This document shows positions 16,147 through 23,195 of a DNA stretch of 23,195 nucleotides, piece after piece. Source of the DNA: an uncultured Prevotella sp. (lineage in GTDB: Bacteria; Bacteroidota; Bacteroidia; Bacteroidales; Bacteroidaceae); assembly GCA_900553465.1 (NCBI GenBank), contig USDT01000040.1:1-23195 (forward strand). Reading direction: 5' to 3'. How positions within the stretch are numbered: the stretch's first letter is position 1; each line of letters starts with the position of its first letter. The translations under genes and the position numbers were made by a program. The notes below the pieces were generated by a model. The model made no database searches. It was not told the DNA's origin and was given only the letters and a program-made list of their open reading frames with translations.

Positions 16147-16920
16147 ATGATTAGTCCAAAAGCAGAAATTGATCCTAAGGCGAAAATCGGAAAGAACGTC
16201 ACGATATATCCTTTCGTATATATAGAAGGCGATGTCGAGATCGGCGACGACTGTGTCATTTTCCCTTACGTCAGTATAATGAACGGCACGCGCCTCGGTC
16301 GTGCCAATAAGGTGTTCCAGAATACGGTGCTCGGTGCAGAACCTCAAGACTTCAACTATTGCGGCGACAACTCTCAGCTTATTATAGGTGACGAGAATAT
16401 CATACGTGAGAACGTTGTAATCAACCGTGCTACCTATTGCGACGGAAAGACTGTTATCGGCAACAAAAACTTCCTTATGGAGGGTGTACACGTGTCGCAC
16501 GATACAAAGATCGGCAACGGTTGTGTGTTTGGATACGGTACTAAGATTGCCGGTGATTGCGAGATACACGACAACGTGATATTCTCTTCAAGCGTCATCG
16601 CCAATCCGGGAACCAGAGTAGGACGTTCATCCATGGTTCAGAGCGGATGTCGTTTCAGCAAGGATATACCTCCATATATCGTGGCAAGCGGCAACCCTGT
16701 GAGCTTCGGTGGTGTTAACTATACGGTGCTCAACAATTACGGACTGAACGAGAAGGTGCAGGCACATATTGCCAACGCCTATCGTCTGGTGTTCCACGGA
16801 CAGACATCAGTGTTCGACGCCGTTATCCAGGTGAAAGAACAGGTACCTGATGGAGAAGAGATACGCAACATCGTTGAGTTCATAAACGGAACAAAGCTCG
16901 GTATTATAGGAAAGATCTGA
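16147..16920 (+). CDS. lpxA: LpxA-like UDP-N-acetylglucosamine acyltransferase, with altered active-site residues
   Basis: A 257-residue left-handed beta-helix acyltransferase with hexapeptide repeats from about 10 to 175 and a helical C-terminal domain. By family it resembles LpxA, which places the first acyl chain on UDP-GlcNAc in lipid A synthesis. MISPKAEIDPKAKIG, IRENVVINRAT, LMEGVHVSHDTKIGNG and GCRFSKDIPPY fit Bacteroidetes LpxA. The catalytic His (118, E. coli 125) and His115 remain. By my alignment, E. coli His144 is Asp137 here, His160 is Asn153 in place of the usual HQF, and the ruler Gly173 is Ser166. It also stands apart from lpxD/lpxC-fabZ. It may be a second, specialised copy, perhaps with another substrate. 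Start chosen at 16147 because the upstream part (from 16048) reads through the hairpin and is not family-like. Confidence 0.8.
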   Translation: MISPKAEIDPKAKIGKNVTIYPFVYIEGDVEIGDDCVIFPYVSIMNGTRLGRANKVFQNTVLGAEPQDFNYCGDNSQLIIGDENIIRENVVINRATYCDGKTVIGNKNFLMEGVHVSHDTKIGNGCVFGYGTKIAGDCEIHDNVIFSSSVIANPGTRVGRSSMVQSGCRFSKDIPPYIVASGNPVSFGGVNYTVLNNYGLNEKVQAHIANAYRLVFHGQTSVFDAVIQVKEQVPDGEEIRNIVEFINGTKLGIIGKI

Positions 16921-16948
16921 ACAATGCATTATATTATCGATGCGCAAT

Positions 16949-16982
16949 GGCGCGACGGCATACAAGCCGCCGCGCCTTTTTT
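16949..16982 (+). terminator. Strong intrinsic terminator after the lpxA-like gene
   Basis: GGCGCG (16949-16954) pairs with CGCGCC (16971-16976), and CGGC (16956-16959) with GCCG (16966-16969), around a 6-base loop. Six T's follow directly (16977-16982). It should end the efflux/lpxA transcript. Confidence 0.93.
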
Positions 16983-17537
16983 ATGTTCGGTCCACAGCGG
17001 TGGAGCAGCATGTGGGTCTGATGTTTTTTCAATGTGGAACATCGGTAGCAGAAAGTGAATGTGGGGCATAAACTGATGTTACTGTCTCCGACTTCTTTTG
17101 CATAAATACGCATTTCTGATGGCGAAATGTTTTTATATTTAAAATCCGATAAATATAAATGTGGAATGTATACACGTGGTGAAAAATAGTGTATCGTATG
17201 CTTTTCTGACCGTTTTTAATTGGATGTTTTGTGCGAATTGTATGTTTTAGTATGTGATTGTGCCTTGTTCGCTTATGGTGGACGCTATGCTATTCATCCA
17301 AATATAATTTTTTGTGTTGCGGCATGGTGCTTATCATGGTGCGGAAAAGACTATTTCATCACACTAAAAAGATCATTTCATCATACAGAATAGGCCCTTC
17401 CAGTAAGTCATACGTGCTTTTCTGTAAGACGGAAAAGCACATATTGTGTGCAGAAAATGAGCTTTCCGTTGGTGGGCTATTATTTATGTGTGATGATGTT
17501 GATACTCGCATAATATGGATGTACCATCAGTTTCGTA
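16983..17537. other. Intergenic region without a convincing gene
   Basis: An AT-rich stretch of about 0.55 kb. A plus-strand frame at 17258-17605 is open but lacks any recognisable domain, runs through the terminator hairpin of the next gene, and looks like chance. Visible structures are a small hairpin TCCAC/GTGGA (16991-17004), an imperfect direct repeat ATTTCATCA(C/T)AC (17353-17364 and 17375-17386), and the hairpin at 17414-17440. No good promoter was found. Confidence 0.55.
17414..17440. other. Perfect 9-bp hairpin in the intergenic region
   Basis: GTGCTTTTC (17414-17422) pairs with GAAAAGCAC (17432-17440) around a 9-base loop. No T run follows on either strand, so its function is unknown. 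Confidence 0.5.
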
Positions 17538-17575
17538 CAAAAAAAGACATTCTCATCGGTTTGACGAGAATGTCT
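17538..17575 (-). terminator. Intrinsic terminator of the radical SAM gene
   Basis: AGACATTCTC (17545-17554) pairs perfectly with GAGAATGTCT (17566-17575) around an 11-base loop. On the minus strand seven T's follow the hairpin (complement of 17539-17545). It lies about 60 bases after the stop of the minus-strand gene. Confidence 0.88.
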
Positions 17576-17637
17576 ATATATTTTGTTTACACCTTTATTG
17601 CATAATCATGCAGTACTGTGTATACTGTTTTTCTTTG

Positions 17638-18420
17638 TCAGTAAGACGCCGTACACTCTATTCCGAGTTCTTCCACCTTGCGGCGTATAGCTTCCATTTC
17701 TTCCTTTCCGGCTTTCTGCAGTCCGTGTTCTGGGGTCTCACGGTCGATGGTGTATATCATTACTTCCATCGGAGCTATTTCCTTCACGGCTTCGAGCCAT
17801 GGTCCCACATATTTGTAGCCGGTGTTGTCCACATCGTTTCCATTGTCATCCCGACCTTTCATGAACATTGTCTGTATGATGACGTGGCCTTCAAACAGTT
17901 TCATTTCCTCTATTATCTTCCTTACGTCATAGTTGCGACTTGTGGGACGGTCTGTCATGGCTATGTATTCGGGATCGACGGTGTCGAGCTTCAGAATGTT
18001 GTTGTCCACCTTCATCAGGGCACGTCTCACCTGTTCTCTATGAATGAACGTCGAGTTGCTCAGCACCGAAATTCTGGCGTTGGGGAAGTAACTGTCCCTC
18101 AGTCTTACGGTGTCCTCTATTATTTCCTCAAACTGCGGGTGGCCTGTCGGTTCGCCGTTTCCTGCGAATGTCAGTACGTCGGGTGTCTCGCCTTCGGCTT
18201 TCATTTGTTTCAGTCTGCTCTCAAGAGCTTCAGCTACTTCTTCGCGCGAAGGCCGGCGGAGAGTCGGTATGTGGTCGGCGTTGAATCCACATTCACAGTA
18301 GATACAGTCGAATGTGCACACCTTTCCGTCTGCCGGTTGCAGGTTGATGCCCAGCGATATGCCGAGTCTGCGGCTGTGCACTGGCCCGAATATGGGCGAT
18401 GGATAAATTATTGTTGCCAT
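17638..18420 (-). CDS. Radical SAM protein of unassigned function
   Basis: A 260-residue radical S-adenosylmethionine enzyme. The iron-sulfur binding motif is CTFDCIYC, with Cys35, Cys39 and Cys42. TFAGNGEPTGHPQF (about 83-96) is the glycine/GE motif that contacts SAM, and further core strands follow (VLSNSTFI, NNILKLDTVD, VIIQTMFMKG). The N-terminal IFGPVHSRRLGISLGINL is typical of COG0731-type radical SAM proteins, whose best known relatives modify tRNA or activate other enzymes; the actual substrate is unknown. The frame is open to 18471, but the -7 element at 18445-18452 would lie inside that extension, so the ATG at 18420 is preferred. It is a single gene, divergent from ftsX, with its own terminator. 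Confidence 0.88.
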   Translation of the reverse strand: MATIIYPSPIFGPVHSRRLGISLGINLQPADGKVCTFDCIYCECGFNADHIPTLRRPSREEVAEALESRLKQMKAEGETPDVLTFAGNGEPTGHPQFEEIIEDTVRLRDSYFPNARISVLSNSTFIHREQVRRALMKVDNNILKLDTVDPEYIAMTDRPTSRNYDVRKIIEEMKLFEGHVIIQTMFMKGRDDNGNDVDNTGYKYVGPWLEAVKEIAPMEVMIYTIDRETPEHGLQKAGKEEMEAIRRKVEELGIECTASY

Positions 18421-18444
18421 AATTCCAATTTTGTTTTGGTCGGG

Positions 18445-18452
18445 CAAAGGTA
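18445..18452 (-). promoter_or_regulatory. -7 promoter element for the radical SAM gene
   Basis: On the minus strand TACCTTTG matches TAnnTTTG, followed by GCCCG. The transcript would start near 18438 and have a leader of about 18 bases. The -33 site is not well matched. Confidence 0.55.
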
Positions 18453-18493
18453 AATAAAATATCGGTAGCATCTTTGTTAATAGTAGTTAAACC

Positions 18494-18525
18494 GTTGCAT
18501 GAGAGCAGTTTTTTTTGTTACTTTG
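18494..18525 (+). promoter_or_regulatory. Promoter of the ftsX cluster
   Basis: GTTG (18494-18497) and TTACTTTG (18518-18525, one mismatch to TAnnTTTG) are separated by 20 bases. The start would be near 18531, about 29 bases before the ATG. This also argues against an upstream start at 18515. Confidence 0.6.
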
Positions 18526-18559
18526 CAGCGAATTTTGGAGTATTATACGCTATCCTGAA

Positions 18560-19438
18560 ATGAGAAAGAAACAGAAAAAGTCCGGCGACCGTCACGGGTT
18601 GCAGGCTGTCACTCTTTGCATAAGCACTGCACTGGTGCTTATTTTGTTGGGTCTGGTGGTGTTTTCGGTTCTTACAGCCCGTAATCTTTCGGCATACGTG
18701 AAGCAGAATATCGTCGTTACGATGATGCTTCAGGACGACATGTCGTCGAGCGAGGCGCAGATGTTCTGCTCGCGTCTCAGCAAACAGCCATATATCAACA
18801 AACTGGAATACATCAGCAAGGAGCAGGCGCTGAAGGAGGGCATCAAGGCTCTCGGCACTGATCCGCGTGAGTTCACCGACACAAATCCGTTTCTTTCGTC
18901 CATAGAGATAACCCTCAAGGCAGATTACGCCAACAACGATTCGCTTTTCCACATATCGCGCGAACTGAAGAGTTATCCCAAGGTGAGCGAGGTGAAATAC
19001 CAGCGTGACCTCATAGAGAAAGTCAATGCCAATATCGCCAAGATAAGCATTGTATTGCTTGCTTTGGCTGTTCTGCTCACAGTAGTATCGTTCTCGCTTA
19101 TCAACAACACTGTGAAGCTCGGCATCTATGCACGCCGCTTCTCCATACACACCATGAAGCTCGTGGGCGCGTCGTGGGGATTCATACGCCGTCCGTTCGT
19201 GCGTCAGGCCGTTGTCATAGGACTTATAGCCTCGCTTCTGGCCTGTGCCGCCCTCGGAGGATGTTTCTATGCACTTTATTATTATGAGCCGGAGATTCTC
19301 AATCTGCTCACATGGGACGTGCTTGCCATAACGGGCGGTGCCGTGTTCCTGTCCGGTATCATTATTACGGCGTTCTGCGCTACGCTGTCGGTCAACAAGT
19401 TCTTGAAGATGAAGGCCGGCGACCTTTATAAGATTTAA
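18560..19438 (+). CDS. ftsX: Cell division protein FtsX (permease-like)
   Basis: A 292-residue inner-membrane protein. FtsX pairs with the ATPase FtsE and transmits its activity to periplasmic cell-wall hydrolases during division. There is a basic cytoplasmic start (RKKQKKSGDRHG), a first helix at about 15-38 (TLCISTALVLILLGLVVFSV), a periplasmic domain of about 120 residues, then three more helices in the FtsX fold (IVLLALAVLLTVVSF, VIGLIASLLACAALGGCFY, ITGGAVFLSGIIITAFCATL) separated by loops including KLGIYARRFSIHTMKLVGAS. Start at 18560 was chosen from the promoter and family length. ftsE is not in the window; in Bacteroidetes it often lies elsewhere. First gene of the ftsX-DUF3098-uppP-truB-queA series. 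Confidence 0.93.
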   Translation: MRKKQKKSGDRHGLQAVTLCISTALVLILLGLVVFSVLTARNLSAYVKQNIVVTMMLQDDMSSSEAQMFCSRLSKQPYINKLEYISKEQALKEGIKALGTDPREFTDTNPFLSSIEITLKADYANNDSLFHISRELKSYPKVSEVKYQRDLIEKVNANIAKISIVLLALAVLLTVVSFSLINNTVKLGIYARRFSIHTMKLVGASWGFIRRPFVRQAVVIGLIASLLACAALGGCFYALYYYEPEILNLLTWDVLAITGGAVFLSGIIITAFCATLSVNKFLKMKAGDLYKI

Positions 19439-19466
19439 GTAATACAAAATACATACATTATATTAT

Positions 19467-19712
19467 ATGGATAAAAGAAATTTTGCGTTCGACAAGACCA
19501 ACTTCATAATTCTGGCTGTCGGAATGATGATAGTCATCATCGGCTTCATACTTATGAGCGGTTCCGGTTCTGATGAACACGTGTTCTCCGAGGATATCTT
19601 CAGTGTGCGCCGCATCAAGGTGGCTCCTGTCGTATGCTTTATAGGATTCGTTTCAATCATCTACGGCATCATCCGCAAACCGAAAGACAATAACGCAAAA
19701 TTGCCCGAATGA
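19467..19712 (+). CDS. DUF3098 small membrane protein
   Basis: An 81-residue protein with two predicted membrane helices (about 12-31, FIILAVGMMIVIIGFILMSG, and about 52-68, VAPVVCFIGFVSIIYGI) joined by a loop containing EDIFSVRRIKVAP, and a charged tail. This is the DUF3098 family, which in Bacteroidetes usually sits directly behind ftsX. The function is unknown. Its stop overlaps the uppP start by four bases (ATGA), indicating translational coupling, and it begins 28 bases after ftsX, so a role linked to envelope growth is plausible from context. Confidence 0.93.
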   Translation: MDKRNFAFDKTNFIILAVGMMIVIIGFILMSGSGSDEHVFSEDIFSVRRIKVAPVVCFIGFVSIIYGIIRKPKDNNAKLPE

Positions 19713-20548
19713 ACGCATTAGAGACAATCATCATCGCGATAGTAGAAGGACTTACGGAGTTTCTGCCCGTGTCGTCCACCGGTCACATGATAATAGCCCA
19801 AAGCCTGCTTGGTGTGGAGAGCACGCCTTTTGTCAAGGCTTTCACGGTCATCATACAGTTTGGAGCCATCCTCTCGGTGATATGCCTGTACTGGAAAAAG
19901 TTTTTTTATCCCACGGCAGAACGCTCCGGCGTATCCTATTGGAAGGCAATGTACGACTTCTATGCCCGTCTGGTTGTGGGTGTTCTGCCTGCTGTGGTGC
20001 TCGGACTGGCATTCAATGATTTCATAGAGTCAAATCTCGGCAACGTCACTCTCGTGGCTGTGATGCTTATAATCGGCGGTGTGTTCATGCTTTTCTGCGA
20101 CCGCATATTCAACAAGGGCAGCGAGGACACTAAGCTCACTTACAAGCGTGCCTTCACTGTCGGACTCATACAGTGCATCTCCATGATACCTGGTGTGTCG
20201 CGTTCCATGGCTACCATTGTCGGCGGTATGTCGCAGCGTCTCACCCGCAAGGCAGCGGCCGAGTTTTCATTCTTCCTTGCCGTGCCTACGATGTTCGGTG
20301 CTACATGTCTGGAAACCTACAAACTGATAAGCCATGGTGACGGTTCGCTCCTTACGCAGGGCAATAATCTCGAGATGCTTCTGCTCGGTTCGGTTGTGGC
20401 ATTTATCGTTGCTATTCTTGCCATAAAGTTCTTTATCAGTTACGTGACGAAATATGGTTTTGCCGCATTCGGATGGTATCGCATCATTGTCGGCCTTATA
20501 ATCATTGCCTGCGCATTGTGTGGCATAGAGTTGAAAATGGTTGATTAA
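19709..20548 (+). CDS. uppP: Undecaprenyl-diphosphatase (UppP/BacA)
   Basis: A 279-residue multi-spanning inner-membrane phosphatase that turns undecaprenyl diphosphate into the monophosphate carrier needed for peptidoglycan and surface polysaccharide synthesis; it also gives bacitracin tolerance. The two active-site motifs of the family are intact: EGLTEFLPVSSTGHMII (13-29) and PGVSRSMATIVGGM (161-174). Several hydrophobic helices follow, and the length is typical. Its start overlaps the DUF3098 stop and truB follows after nine bases, placing it inside one operon. Confidence 0.97.
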   Translation: MNALETIIIAIVEGLTEFLPVSSTGHMIIAQSLLGVESTPFVKAFTVIIQFGAILSVICLYWKKFFYPTAERSGVSYWKAMYDFYARLVVGVLPAVVLGLAFNDFIESNLGNVTLVAVMLIIGGVFMLFCDRIFNKGSEDTKLTYKRAFTVGLIQCISMIPGVSRSMATIVGGMSQRLTRKAAAEFSFFLAVPTMFGATCLETYKLISHGDGSLLTQGNNLEMLLLGSVVAFIVAILAIKFFISYVTKYGFAAFGWYRIIVGLIIIACALCGIELKMVD

Positions 20549-20557
20549 ACTGCCGGC

Positions 20558-21265
20558 ATGAACTTTCAAAAAGGAGAAATAATAGGAATAAACAAGCCTT
20601 ATGGCATGTCGAGTTTCGGCGCACTGGCAAGAGTGCGCTATCTCATTTCGCGCCGTCTCGGCGTGAAACGTGTCAAGACCGGTCATGCCGGAACTCTAGA
20701 TCCGCTCGCTACGGGCGTGCTCATTCTGTGTACCGGCCGTGCCACCAAGCGTATAGAGGAACTTCAGGCTCACTCAAAGGAATATACAGCCACGCTGCAG
20801 CTTGGTGCCACAACACCAAGTTACGACATGGAACATCCCGTCAACGCAACATTTCCCACATCCCACATCACTCGTGAGGCCATCGAGACGGTGCTTCCGC
20901 AGTTTGTGGGCGACATACAGCAAGTGCCGCCTTCGTACAGTGCGTGCAAGATAAACGGCAACAGAGCGTATGAACTGAAGCGCAAGGGCAGGGACGTCGA
21001 ACTTACTCCAAAAAACATACATATCGACTCCATCGAACTGACTGGCTTTGATGCCGGAACCATGCAGATGCAGATACGCGTCAACTGTGGAAAAGGCACA
21101 TACATACGCGCCCTTGCCCGCGACATCGGCCGGGCGCTTGGCAGTGGTGCCTATCTCACCGAACTATGCCGTACCCGTGTGGGTGAAATGACAATAGACC
21201 GTTGTCTGAATCTCGACGATGTGGAACAGTGGCTCGAAAATCAGGAAATCGAAAATATTGAATAA
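20558..21265 (+). CDS. truB: tRNA pseudouridine(55) synthase TruB
   Basis: A 235-residue enzyme that converts uridine 55 in the T loop of tRNAs to pseudouridine. The start GEIIGINKPYGMSSF and the catalytic motif TGHAGTLDPLATGVL, with nucleophile Asp48, are clear. VPPSYSACKINGNRAYELKRKG and CGKGTYIRALARDIG are the other conserved blocks. It lacks the C-terminal PUA-like extension of the E. coli enzyme, as is usual for short Bacteroidetes versions. It lies 9 bases after uppP and 8 bases before queA, so it is part of the same operon, beside another tRNA-modification gene. Confidence 0.96.
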   Translation: MNFQKGEIIGINKPYGMSSFGALARVRYLISRRLGVKRVKTGHAGTLDPLATGVLILCTGRATKRIEELQAHSKEYTATLQLGATTPSYDMEHPVNATFPTSHITREAIETVLPQFVGDIQQVPPSYSACKINGNRAYELKRKGRDVELTPKNIHIDSIELTGFDAGTMQMQIRVNCGKGTYIRALARDIGRALGSGAYLTELCRTRVGEMTIDRCLNLDDVEQWLENQEIENIE

Positions 21266-21273
21266 GAATAATA

Positions 21274-22440
21274 ATGAAACTATCACAGTTTAAATTCAAA
21301 TTACCGGAAGAACAAATCGCACTCTATCCTCATAGCGTTGTGCGTGAGTTTACCAACTCTGAGGGAAAGACAGAAAAGTTTCGCGTGACACGAAGCGACG
21401 AGTGCAAACTGATGGTTGTCCATCGCAAGTCGCAGACCATCGACATGTTCAAGAAAGATGCCGATGGCAATCCTATTGAAGGCGAGTATCTCGACTTTCG
21501 CAATGTGCTCGACTATTTCGACGAACACGACACTTTCATTTTCAATGATACCAAGGTTTTCCCTGCACGTCTTTATGGCACAAAGGAGAAGACAGATGCA
21601 AAGATAGAGGTGTTCCTGCTGCGCGAACTCAATGAGGAGATGCGTCTGTGGGATGTGCTGGTTGAACCGGCGCGCAAGATACGTATTGGCAACAAGCTGT
21701 TCTTTGATGACAGCGGTACGATGGTGGCCGAGGTTATAGACAATACTACGAGCCGCGGACGTACTCTCCGTTTCCTCTACGACTGTCCTCACGACGAGTT
21801 CAAACGCGAGCTTTACTCTCTCGGTGAGGCTCCGCTGCCGCGTTACATCATCGACCGCCGCGAAAACCATCACGGAACAGAGGATGATTTCCGCGACTAT
21901 CAGTGCATCTTTGCCAAGAACGAGGGCGCTGTCACAGTTCCGGCCACAGGTCTTCACTTCACACGTGAACTCATGAAGCGTATGGAGATAAAGGGTATCA
22001 ACTTTGCATACATCACACTTCATTGCGGATTGGGCAACTTCCACGACATCGAGGTAGAGGATCTTACAAAGCACAAGATGGATTCTGAGCAGATGTTTGT
22101 CGATGCAGAGGCTTGCCGTATTGTCAACAAGACCAAGGCTGAGGGCCGTCATGTTTGCGCAGTGGGCACAAGTGTGGTAAAGGCTACAGAGACAGCTGTA
22201 GGCACGGACGGACTGCTCAAGGAGTATGACGGATGGACCAACAAGTTCATTTTCCCGCCTTACGACTTCGGACTTGCCGATTCGATGATAGCCAACTTCT
22301 ATCATCCGTACTCAACACTGCTCATGCAGGTTGCCGCATTCGGTGGCTACGACATCGTAATGGAAGCCTACAACCTTGCCGTGAAGCACGGATATATGTT
22401 CGGATGCTATGGCGATGCGCTTCTCATCGTGAACGATTGA
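21274..22440 (+). CDS. queA: tRNA preQ1(34) S-adenosylmethionine ribosyltransferase-isomerase QueA
   Basis: A 388-residue enzyme that transfers and isomerises the ribosyl group of SAM onto preQ1 in the tRNA wobble position to give epoxyqueuosine. Conserved blocks are MKLSQFKFKLPEEQIALYPH, DTFIFNDTKVFPARLYG, FAKNEGAVTVPATGLHF, YITLHCGLGNF, AVGTSVVKATET and the C-terminal FGLADSMIANFYHPYSTLLM region. It is about 35-45 residues longer than the usual 340-356, mainly because of insertions near the N-terminus (about 25-70). Last gene of the ftsX cluster, closed by the terminator at 22472-22511. Confidence 0.95.
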   Translation: MKLSQFKFKLPEEQIALYPHSVVREFTNSEGKTEKFRVTRSDECKLMVVHRKSQTIDMFKKDADGNPIEGEYLDFRNVLDYFDEHDTFIFNDTKVFPARLYGTKEKTDAKIEVFLLRELNEEMRLWDVLVEPARKIRIGNKLFFDDSGTMVAEVIDNTTSRGRTLRFLYDCPHDEFKRELYSLGEAPLPRYIIDRRENHHGTEDDFRDYQCIFAKNEGAVTVPATGLHFTRELMKRMEIKGINFAYITLHCGLGNFHDIEVEDLTKHKMDSEQMFVDAEACRIVNKTKAEGRHVCAVGTSVVKATETAVGTDGLLKEYDGWTNKFIFPPYDFGLADSMIANFYHPYSTLLMQVAAFGGYDIVMEAYNLAVKHGYMFGCYGDALLIVND

Positions 22441-22471
22441 TAAAGTCCTTCAGTGACTTTCATACATACAA

Positions 22472-22511
22472 AAACGGGAGCGGACATGTCGTCGCGCTCC
22501 CGTTTGTTTTT
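22472..22511 (+). terminator. Intrinsic terminator after queA
   Basis: AAACGGGAGCG (22472-22482) pairs perfectly with CGCTCCCGTTT (22495-22505) around a 12-base loop that itself contains the palindrome GACATGTC. G and five T's follow (22507-22511). A smaller AAAGTC/GACTTT hairpin lies just before it (22442-22460). It separates queA from folK. Confidence 0.9.
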
Positions 22512-22530
22512 ATGAACTGATATTTTTATT

Positions 22531-22968
22531 ATGTTGCATAAGGTTTATCTTTCTCTCGGCGCCAACATCGGCGACCGTCATGCCAGTATGTCTGCGGCAT
22601 TGGAAATGCTCGAAAAGACCGTGGGCAGGGTGGTGCGGCAGTCGTCAATGATCGAAACCGAACCATGGGGCTTCGAGTCCGAAAATATGTTTCTGAATAT
22701 GTGTGTGGCTGTTGATACACAGCTTTCGCCGCAACAGCTGCTTGTAGCTACGCAGGAAATAGAGCGCAGGCTTGGCAGAAAGGCCAAATCGTCCGGCGGA
22801 GTTTATGCCGACAGACTCATTGACATTGATATTCTGCTTTACGATGACATAAGCATAAACACTCCCGAACTCACCATACCGCATCCCCACATGCGTGAGC
22901 GCGACTTTGTGATGCGCCCTCTCATGGAGATATTGGACGATGCTACTGTTTCTGACATGTTTGTATAG
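22531..22968 (+). CDS. folK: 2-amino-4-hydroxy-6-hydroxymethyldihydropteridine diphosphokinase (HPPK)
   Basis: A 145-residue kinase that transfers pyrophosphate from ATP to hydroxymethyldihydropterin in folate synthesis. The start YLSLGANIGDRHASM, the SSMIETEPWG region, the metal-binding pair in ADRLIDIDILLYDD, and the IPHPHMRERDFVMRPLMEI block are all characteristic. Length is at the short end of the single-domain range, and no DHPS domain is fused. It starts 19 bases after the terminator of queA, so it may depend on read-through or on a promoter overlapping the terminator; I see no clear -7 element. It is the only other folate gene here besides folE. Confidence 0.95.
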   Translation: MLHKVYLSLGANIGDRHASMSAALEMLEKTVGRVVRQSSMIETEPWGFESENMFLNMCVAVDTQLSPQQLLVATQEIERRLGRKAKSSGGVYADRLIDIDILLYDDISINTPELTIPHPHMRERDFVMRPLMEILDDATVSDMFV

Positions 22969-23049
22969 TGCGGATATTAGGTATGTCTTTCGCGATGCTT
23001 GTGCCGTTACTCCGATACGTTGCCGTATGAGCCATGTCTCGTCCGCAGG

Positions 23050-23084
23050 GCATCCTACCGCTCCGGTTGTCTCGGTATAGATGC
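23050..23084. other. Nested hairpin downstream of folK
   Basis: GCATC (23050-23054) pairs with GATGC (23080-23084), and TACCG (23056-23060) with CGGTA (23073-23077), around a 12-base loop. It lies about 80 bases after folK and lacks a T tract. It may be the 3' end structure of the folK message. The rest of 22969-23130 shows only small palindromes, including TGGATT/AATCCA near 23112-23125, and a T8 run near 23140. Confidence 0.4.
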
Positions 23085-23130
23085 TGTGACGGCAGTTTCA
23101 ATAAAACAACTGTGGATTTAATCCAGATTT

Positions 23131-23195
23131 AGCGTTTTTTTTCGTCTGCTGAAATAATTGCAATATGGTACACTTACAGATTTTCAGTGTCCCGT
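23131..23195 (-). repeat. Right copy of the diverged inverted repeat found at both window ends
   Basis: The reverse complement of this end matches bases 1-64. The outermost 28 bases agree at about 24 positions, and after a 1-base gap similarity continues through a GAAAA run to CGCT. Both copies point inward. The most likely reason is that the contig ended in repeated DNA at both sides. Confidence 0.6.
23174..23194 (-). CDS. Possible last codons of an unrecognised repeated gene (partial)
   Basis: Read on the minus strand from the edge, the frame gives RDTENL followed by TAA, the same six residues as the left-end fragment, with one synonymous difference. If coding, this is the C-terminus of a paralogue transcribed into the window. 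Too short for a family assignment. Confidence 0.25.
   Translation of the reverse strand, partial: RDTENL

Noticed and set aside
17258..17605. 115-codon plus-strand frame
   Set aside because: It runs through the terminator of the radical SAM gene, has no domain, and its composition looks random.
17515..18453. 312-codon open frame on the plus strand, antisense to the radical SAM gene
   Set aside because: The minus-strand frame has the CxxxCxxC motif and a promoter; the plus-strand product is Cys/His/Tyr-rich and unlike a real protein.
18518..19447. 309-codon open frame on the minus strand, antisense to ftsX
   Set aside because: It mirrors the codon usage of ftsX and has no recognisable domain or signal; ftsX is clear on the plus strand.
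21301..22305. 334-codon open frame on the minus strand, antisense to queA
   Set aside because: A shadow of the real queA gene; the translation shows no family resemblance.
1..23195. CRISPR arrays, tRNA or rRNA genes, complete insertion sequences, prophage or defence genes
   Set aside because: I looked for regularly spaced repeats, tRNA-like cloverleaf arms with TTCGAA-type loops, and transposase or nuclease motifs and found none convincing; GTTCGAC at 7984 is part of a simple hairpin.

Overview
The window looks like chromosomal DNA of a Bacteroidales bacterium, most likely Prevotellaceae. The evidence is family content (DUF3098 behind ftsX, a DUF1599/DoxX-type/TpiA/SPOR/FolE gene series, several short lipoproteins with Bacteroidetes-style lipoboxes), A-rich sequence before start codons instead of strong Shine-Dalgarno sites, and repeated matches to the Bacteroidetes -7 promoter element TAnnTTTG. 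The odd length and a diverged inverted repeat at the two extreme ends suggest that this is a whole contig that broke in two copies of one repeat family. No rRNA, tRNA, CRISPR array or complete insertion sequence was seen.

Layout. Bases 1-112 hold a possible 3' end of a repeated gene. A secreted GH130 glycosidase/phosphorylase follows (242-1438, +) and converges on a minus-strand series through a strong bidirectional terminator (1583-1639). The minus-strand series runs from 7656 down to 1683: a small lipoprotein, a DUF1599 protein, a DoxX-type membrane protein joined in frame to triosephosphate isomerase, a SPOR protein, GTP cyclohydrolase I (folE), a lipoprotein and exonuclease III. A gene-free stretch of about 0.85 kb rich in small hairpins (7657-8503) separates this from the plus-strand CCA-adding enzyme (8504-9928). 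Next comes a complete tripartite RND efflux operon (10161-16030) with two possible promoters, a 5' hairpin and a possible leader peptide. An LpxA-like acyltransferase follows (16147-16920), closed by a strong terminator. After about 0.65 kb without a convincing gene there is a minus-strand radical SAM protein (17638-18420). Divergent from it is the cluster ftsX - DUF3098 - uppP - truB - queA, which ends in a terminator before folK (22531-22968).

How the genes work together. Most of the window is housekeeping: cell division and envelope (FtsX, UppP, SPOR protein, LpxA-like), tRNA maturation and modification (Cca, TruB, QueA), folate synthesis (FolE, FolK), glycolysis (TpiA), DNA repair (Xth) and drug/detergent efflux (RND). 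I saw no defence system or other accessory island. The points that stand out are the in-frame membrane protein-TpiA fusion with an A7 run at the junction, an LpxA-like protein in which two of the conserved histidines are replaced, the structured leader regions of the efflux and lpxA genes, a hairpin-rich intergenic region, and the inverted repeat at the two ends.
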